Below are positions 60,214-64,000 of a DNA stretch of 64,000 bases, one piece after another (the stretch's first letter is position 1; every line of letters starts with the position of its first letter). The stretch comes from Mesorhizobium jarvisii (GTDB lineage: Bacteria; Pseudomonadota; Alphaproteobacteria; Rhizobiales; Rhizobiaceae): NCBI RefSeq assembly GCF_003601985.1, contig NZ_QZXA01000011.1:172118-236117 (forward strand). Direction: 5' to 3'. Position numbers and translations under genes: made by a program. Under the pieces are notes generated by a model. That model ran no database searches. It was given only the letters and a program-made list of their open reading frames with translations, and was not told the DNA's origin.

Positions 60214-61572
60214 ATGTCTGACGCGACGATGGTCTCGTATGCTCCGTTCGATAACGGGAGCCGAAGGGTCGAGGCGAATTCGGTCGAGGCGCGCGATGAT
60301 ATCAGGTCCAACCTGATCCTTGGTGCGGCGGTCACGGCCATGTTGGTTGTCGGCGGCGGGCTTTGGCTTGGGTTGACCAAGATCGCCGGCGCCGTGATCG
60401 CGCCTGCCACCGTGGTGGTCGAAAGCAACATCAAGAAAGTCCAGCATCTGACGGGCGGCACGATCGGGGGCATCTTCGCGCAAGATGGGGATCATGTGCG
60501 TGCTGGCGATGTGGTGGCCAGGCTGGATGACACGCTGACACGGGCCAATCTGCAGATAATCAGCGAGGATCTTGATCGCGCAACCGTGCGGCTTGCACGG
60601 CTGGAGGCCGAGCGACAAGGCCTGCCGGAAATGCAGCTTCCGTCCAGCCTTCAAGAACGCATGGGCGACCCGGAGCTGGCTGCGCTGGTCAGAGGAGAGC
60701 GCACCCTCTTCGAAAGCCGCGCAACGGCATTGACGGGGCAGAAGGCGCAGTTGGAAAGCCGCGCGAAGCAACTCGAACGCCAGATCGATGGCCTCAAGGC
60801 GCAGCAGGCCGCGGAAGACCAGTCGGTGGTCCTGCTGGACGGAGACCTTGGCGATGTCCAGGCGCTCTATACAAAAAAATTGGTGTCCAAGGAGCGACTG
60901 AGCAACATCCGATTGGATGCGACCCGAGCGCACGGAGAATCAGGACGCCTGGCGGCGGCGGTGGCTGAGGCACAGGCCAAGGTCAGCGAGACCGAATTGC
61001 AGGTTCTTCAGCTGGATGAGCAAAGGCGCAGTGAAGTAACGAGCGAACTTCGTGAAACCGAAGCCAAGCAGACCGAACTCAGCGAGCGCAAGGTCGTGGC
61101 GCAAGACGAACTGACCAAAACCAACATCCGCGCTCCGCAATCGGGAACGGTGCAGGAATCGGCTATCCACACAATCGGCGGTGTGATCGCTCCGGGGGAG
61201 GTGATCATGATGATCGTCCCCGACACCGACAACCTCGTCGTCGACGCGCTGATCCCCCCGTCGCGCATAGATGACGTTCGTCCGGGCCAGCACGTCTCCA
61301 TCCGGTTTCCGGCCTTCGATGCCGGCACCACGCCTGCTTGCCAGGGATCGGTCAAGCGCATCTCGGCGGATCTGATCAAGGATCAGCAAAAACAGCTTTC
61401 GTATTTCTCGGCGCGCATCAATGTCGAGAACAAGGCGGCCTGCCTGACCGATGCCAAGGTGCTCAAACCTGGCATGCCGGCGGAGGTTCACATCAGCACC
61501 GACGAACGCAGCGTCTGGTCTTATCTGCTGAAGCCGCTCACGGATCAGATGTCCAGGGCTTTCCGCCAATGA
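60214..61572 (+). CDS. prsE: HlyD-family type I secretion adaptor (PrsE-like)
   Basis: This 452-residue protein has an N-terminal membrane helix (about 30-50), a biotinyl-lipoyl-like barrel (VIAPATVVVESNIKKVQHL), a long coiled-coil hairpin (about 100-290), and a C-terminal barrel (QHVSIRFPAFDAG). It bridges the exporter to an outer-membrane channel. I chose ATG 60214 with GAGG upstream. It follows the exporter gene directly; no TolC-like gene is in the window. Confidence 0.9.
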   Translation: MSDATMVSYAPFDNGSRRVEANSVEARDDIRSNLILGAAVTAMLVVGGGLWLGLTKIAGAVIAPATVVVESNIKKVQHLTGGTIGGIFAQDGDHVRAGDVVARLDDTLTRANLQIISEDLDRATVRLARLEAERQGLPEMQLPSSLQERMGDPELAALVRGERTLFESRATALTGQKAQLESRAKQLERQIDGLKAQQAAEDQSVVLLDGDLGDVQALYTKKLVSKERLSNIRLDATRAHGESGRLAAAVAEAQAKVSETELQVLQLDEQRRSEVTSELRETEAKQTELSERKVVAQDELTKTNIRAPQSGTVQESAIHTIGGVIAPGEVIMMIVPDTDNLVVDALIPPSRIDDVRPGQHVSIRFPAFDAGTTPACQGSVKRISADLIKDQQKQLSYFSARINVENKAACLTDAKVLKPGMPAEVHISTDERSVWSYLLKPLTDQMSRAFRQ

Positions 61573-61625
61573 CGTGACGAACTGTTCGAAGCGAGCTGCA
61601 AAATATGATCAGCTGGCTCGTCCTC

Positions 61626-63083
61626 CTACGACGCGGTGAGCGCCCTCCGACGAACACGGCGAGCGGTGCGCACCGCTCGCTCCGCCGCCACCGGAAGCGT
61701 CTTGGCCACATCGTTCGTATGCGGCAAGGCGTTCGCAGCGCCACGGAACCTCTCATAGGGCAGCAATTCCCTGATCCGGGCGTTGACCGATGCAATTTCG
61801 GCTCGCAGGTCTTCGCATTCCTGCCGGCGGATATCGAGTTGTAGCTGATCGGATGCCTGCTGCAGCGAAAGCTGTGAGAAATTCGCGGTCATCTTCGAAA
61901 GGTTCAGCTTGTCGGTCTCGGCCTCTTTGGTGAGGGCCGCCAACCTTTCGTCCGCCACCTGTTTTTCCGCCACCGCGTCGCTCCATTGAAGCTTGAGCCT
62001 GGCGATCTCGGCCGAGGCCTCGCTGCTTGCGTTCGACGCGACCTCTAGTCGCGAGTGGAGATTCTGAATTTCGGAACGCAATCCTCGGATCTCGGCACGG
62101 CTGCGTTCGAGCTCGGCACCCTTGTCCGCCTCCATGATCCTGGCGGTTTCCGTCACTTCCGACAATTTCGCCTGGGCGGCCTCGAGCGCGGTGTGGAGCC
62201 GTGCCGCTTCCTTTTCGCTCTTGCCGAGCGCACCAAGCACTTCGGAATTTCGCGCGGCTTCGTTGGCATGGATCGTGGAGAAGGCGTCCAGCCTGTGCCG
62301 CGCCTCGTCCTCCCGCTTCAGCGCCTTTTCCAGGTCGATCGACAGGCTGACGTTCTTTTCACGCAGCAGTTTGTTTTCTCGCGCGCGCCTGTCGGCCTCG
62401 ACGGTCGCGGCGGCAAGCGTGTTTGTGAGGTCTCCGAATTCCGCTTGGCTTCTTGCGTTGGTGTTCGCGGCTTCCACGAGTTCCAGCCTTGCCGCTGCCA
62501 ATGCGCCACGAAGCGCCTCGGCGTCCTGAACCAGGCTTGCCTCGCGCTGCTGCAGGGCCTCCACCATGCTTTCACGCTCGTGATGCCTTCGGGTCAGGTC
62601 ATTGAGCTTGTCCGACAGGCTCTTTTGCTCTGCGGTCAGGCTTTGATTGGCCAGCTCCAATTCGTTGGCGCGGAGAATGTCGGCATGAAGGATGTGAAAG
62701 AATTCAAAGGTCAGCTGATGTGTGCTTGCGATCTCGGACAGTTTCGCGTTGATCTCCTCGAAATGGAGCTTCGCATCGCGAAACAGCCCGTCAAAGGAAC
62801 TCAAGGCAGCCATACGGCTCTGCGTATGAGAGGTCAGCCGTCGCACGGGTTCGGGAGTGCCGGCATCGTCGCTGCCGGCATCATCCTTGGTTTGCGCGCT
62901 CTCGTCCTGTTCGCTGTTGTCGTTTGGCATGGGCGGCTGGTCCGCGACATCGTCCATTGCCAGCGCCGACAGGTCATCCAAGCCAAGGCACTCGTCGACG
63001 GCATCAGCCAAGTCAGCTTCGAGATCCTCGAATGACTTCTCCACATTGTTGTCGGCACGTCTGATCAGATCTCTGAACTTCAT
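61626..63083 (-). CDS. Long coiled-coil protein of unknown function
   Basis: The 485-residue protein is mostly coiled coil (about 110-460; heptad-rich Glu, Ala, Leu, Arg). An acidic N-terminal region (about 15-85) contains DDLSALAMDDVADQPP. A basic tail (RAVRTARRVRRRAL) follows. No enzymatic motif is seen. I chose ATG 63083 (MKFRDLIRRADNN) because GGAAGGGGG lies about 10 bases upstream, while the ATG at 63092 would abut it. It is convergent with the T1SS genes, and a scaffold role in surface-polymer export is a guess. It could equally be unrelated to them. Confidence 0.7.
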   Translation of the reverse strand: MKFRDLIRRADNNVEKSFEDLEADLADAVDECLGLDDLSALAMDDVADQPPMPNDNSEQDESAQTKDDAGSDDAGTPEPVRRLTSHTQSRMAALSSFDGLFRDAKLHFEEINAKLSEIASTHQLTFEFFHILHADILRANELELANQSLTAEQKSLSDKLNDLTRRHHERESMVEALQQREASLVQDAEALRGALAAARLELVEAANTNARSQAEFGDLTNTLAAATVEADRRARENKLLREKNVSLSIDLEKALKREDEARHRLDAFSTIHANEAARNSEVLGALGKSEKEAARLHTALEAAQAKLSEVTETARIMEADKGAELERSRAEIRGLRSEIQNLHSRLEVASNASSEASAEIARLKLQWSDAVAEKQVADERLAALTKEAETDKLNLSKMTANFSQLSLQQASDQLQLDIRRQECEDLRAEIASVNARIRELLPYERFRGAANALPHTNDVAKTLPVAAERAVRTARRVRRRALTAS

Positions 63084-63752
63084 GCCCTGCATCCCCCTTC
63101 CGCATGCCTGGACCCAGCAAGGCGCGGACTGAGCTTTCTTCTGTATCGAGAGATCAGTTCGGTGTCTTCGTTCAATCAAACGATGCCGGGTGCCGGCGAT
63201 TCATCGCTTTAACGGCGAAGAGTCGTCGAGAATTGTAAGCGACAGCCCTAAGGTTCGGAGGTCGTCGGTCATTCCCCACCAACCTTTTTAACCTGTGCCG
63301 GGATGACCCTTCTCGTGTTCATCTTGACGTTTTTCGTCGCGTGGACCCCAGCGCCGCTCGCTTTCCGGCACGCGAGGCAGTCGGGAGCGCTTTCGCGTGC
63401 AAGCCCCAGATTGATCAAGCGGCCCGACAGCCTCTTGTAGGGGGGCATCAGGCGGCCGGGCCTAACCGGCTGTTGGGTGTGTTTTGGTTTGCCGGCTGCC
63501 TCAACATGCGCCTGGGCCAACGGAAGCGCATCATTCGAACGAACTGTTCGTCGGGCGGCTTCACGCGGCCGACGACGCAAACTCCGCTACCTGACCCTGC
63601 CCCCTCTCGAACCACTTCACAGCATGGCGGTTTCTGGTCGCGATTAAGGCCGTAGGCTCCTTCGAATGAACGATCAGTCCGTAATCAAGGAGGGATATCT
63701 TTGCCTTCTACGGCGATAAGGCCGGAATTCTGCAGATCAGGGGGGCAAAACC
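63084..63752. other. Intergenic stretch between coiled-coil gene and glmS
   Basis: This gap lies between divergently transcribed genes. A short dyad ACGAAC-T-GTTCGT occurs at 63539-63551, and a strong AAGGAGGG site at 63687-63694 is not linked to glmS (next in-frame start is 63753). Frames within it show no recognisable motif or signal. Confidence 0.4.
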
Positions 63753-64000
63753 ATGTGCGGCATCGTTGGAATCGTCGGCCATTCGCAGGTTACGCCGCTC
63801 ATCCTCACCACGCTGAAGCGGCTCGAATATCGTGGTTATGACTCGGCTGGTGTGGCCACTATCGAACATGGCAAGCTCGCCCGCCGCCGCGCCGAAGGCA
63901 AGCTGATCAACCTCGAACGCCGGCTCAAGGAGGAGCCACTCGACGGCACGATCGGCATCGGTCACACACGCTGGGCCACCCATGGCGTGCCCAACGAGAC
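63753..64000 (+). CDS. glmS: Glutamine-fructose-6-phosphate aminotransferase GlmS, N-terminal part
   Basis: The gene starts MCGIVGIVGHSQVTPLIL with catalytic Cys2 and the motifs RLEYRGYDSAGVA and IGHTRWATHGVPN, and is cut by the right edge at residue 82. GlmS makes glucosamine-6-phosphate from fructose-6-phosphate and glutamine, the precursor for UDP-GlcNAc-derived sugars. It is the third class-II glutamine amidotransferase in the window. GGGGGG lies 8 bases upstream. I see no glmU before it. Confidence 0.95.
   Translation, partial: MCGIVGIVGHSQVTPLILTTLKRLEYRGYDSAGVATIEHGKLARRRAEGKLINLERRLKEEPLDGTIGIGHTRWATHGVPNE

Noticed and set aside
63269..63580. 103-residue minus-strand frame between the coiled-coil gene and glmS
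   Set aside because: Arg-rich, no ribosome site or family; treated as chance.

Overview
The window is high-GC alphaproteobacterial DNA, most likely Mesorhizobium or a close relative. Evidence for this is a complete fixNOQP-fixGHIS cbb3 oxidase set with an FnrN-type regulator, a DUF768-like small protein (a family I associate with Mesorhizobium), ExoF-like and PrsDE-like secretion genes, and HWE-type signalling. I see no rRNA, tRNA, CRISPR array or insertion sequence.

Region 1 (1-11.5 kb) is a microaerobic respiration island. After the tail of a sugar ABC transporter ATPase, the minus strand carries fixN, fixO, fixQ, fixP, then fixG, fixH, fixI, fixS. A hemerythrin-like gene, fnrN and hemN follow. 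Three matching FNR/FixK boxes (TTGAT/GTCAA half-sites with a 4-base spacer) lie upstream of fixG, between fixN and the hemerythrin gene, and between fnrN and hemN, so the block reads as one FnrN/FixK regulon.

Region 2 (11.5-22.2 kb) is mixed: a small potassium channel; a signalling set (periplasmic molybdopterin-fold protein, hybrid histidine kinase, HD-GYP response regulator); an aldehyde dehydrogenase with a DUF779 partner and an AcoR-like regulator that lacks its AAA+ domain; an aldo/keto reductase; and a PrmC-like methyltransferase.

Region 3 (22.2-61.6 kb) is a large surface-polysaccharide locus and the most unusual part. It has the expected parts: glycosyltransferase, Wzy-like polymerase, Wzc-like co-polymerase, Wzx-like flippase, UDP-glucuronate epimerase, nucleotidyltransferase, aminotransferase, initiating phosphoglycosyltransferase, LegB-like dehydratase, ExoF-like export protein and a type I secretion pair. 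Interwoven is an acyl/amide chemistry module: a free acyl carrier protein, an acyl-AMP ligase, two asparagine-synthase-like amidotransferases, a stand-alone NAD-synthase-fold enzyme, and two paralogous adenylation-carrier-thioesterase synthetases whose adenylation domains lack the usual amino-acid-binding Asp. A P-loop kinase is present twice, once alone and once fused in frame to the flippase. A secreted RTX protein with a glycosidase-like front is a likely PrsDE cargo. Local regulators are a PAS-LuxR protein, an HWE kinase and a LuxR-type response regulator, with strong DNA dyads between them. My inference is that the locus makes and decorates a polysaccharide with acyl or amide groups carried on ACP/PCP domains.

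Region 4 (61.6-64 kb) has a long coiled-coil protein and the start of glmS, which supplies glucosamine-6-phosphate.

Starts were chosen from ribosome-binding sites and overlaps. Function calls come from motifs read by eye; no searches were run.
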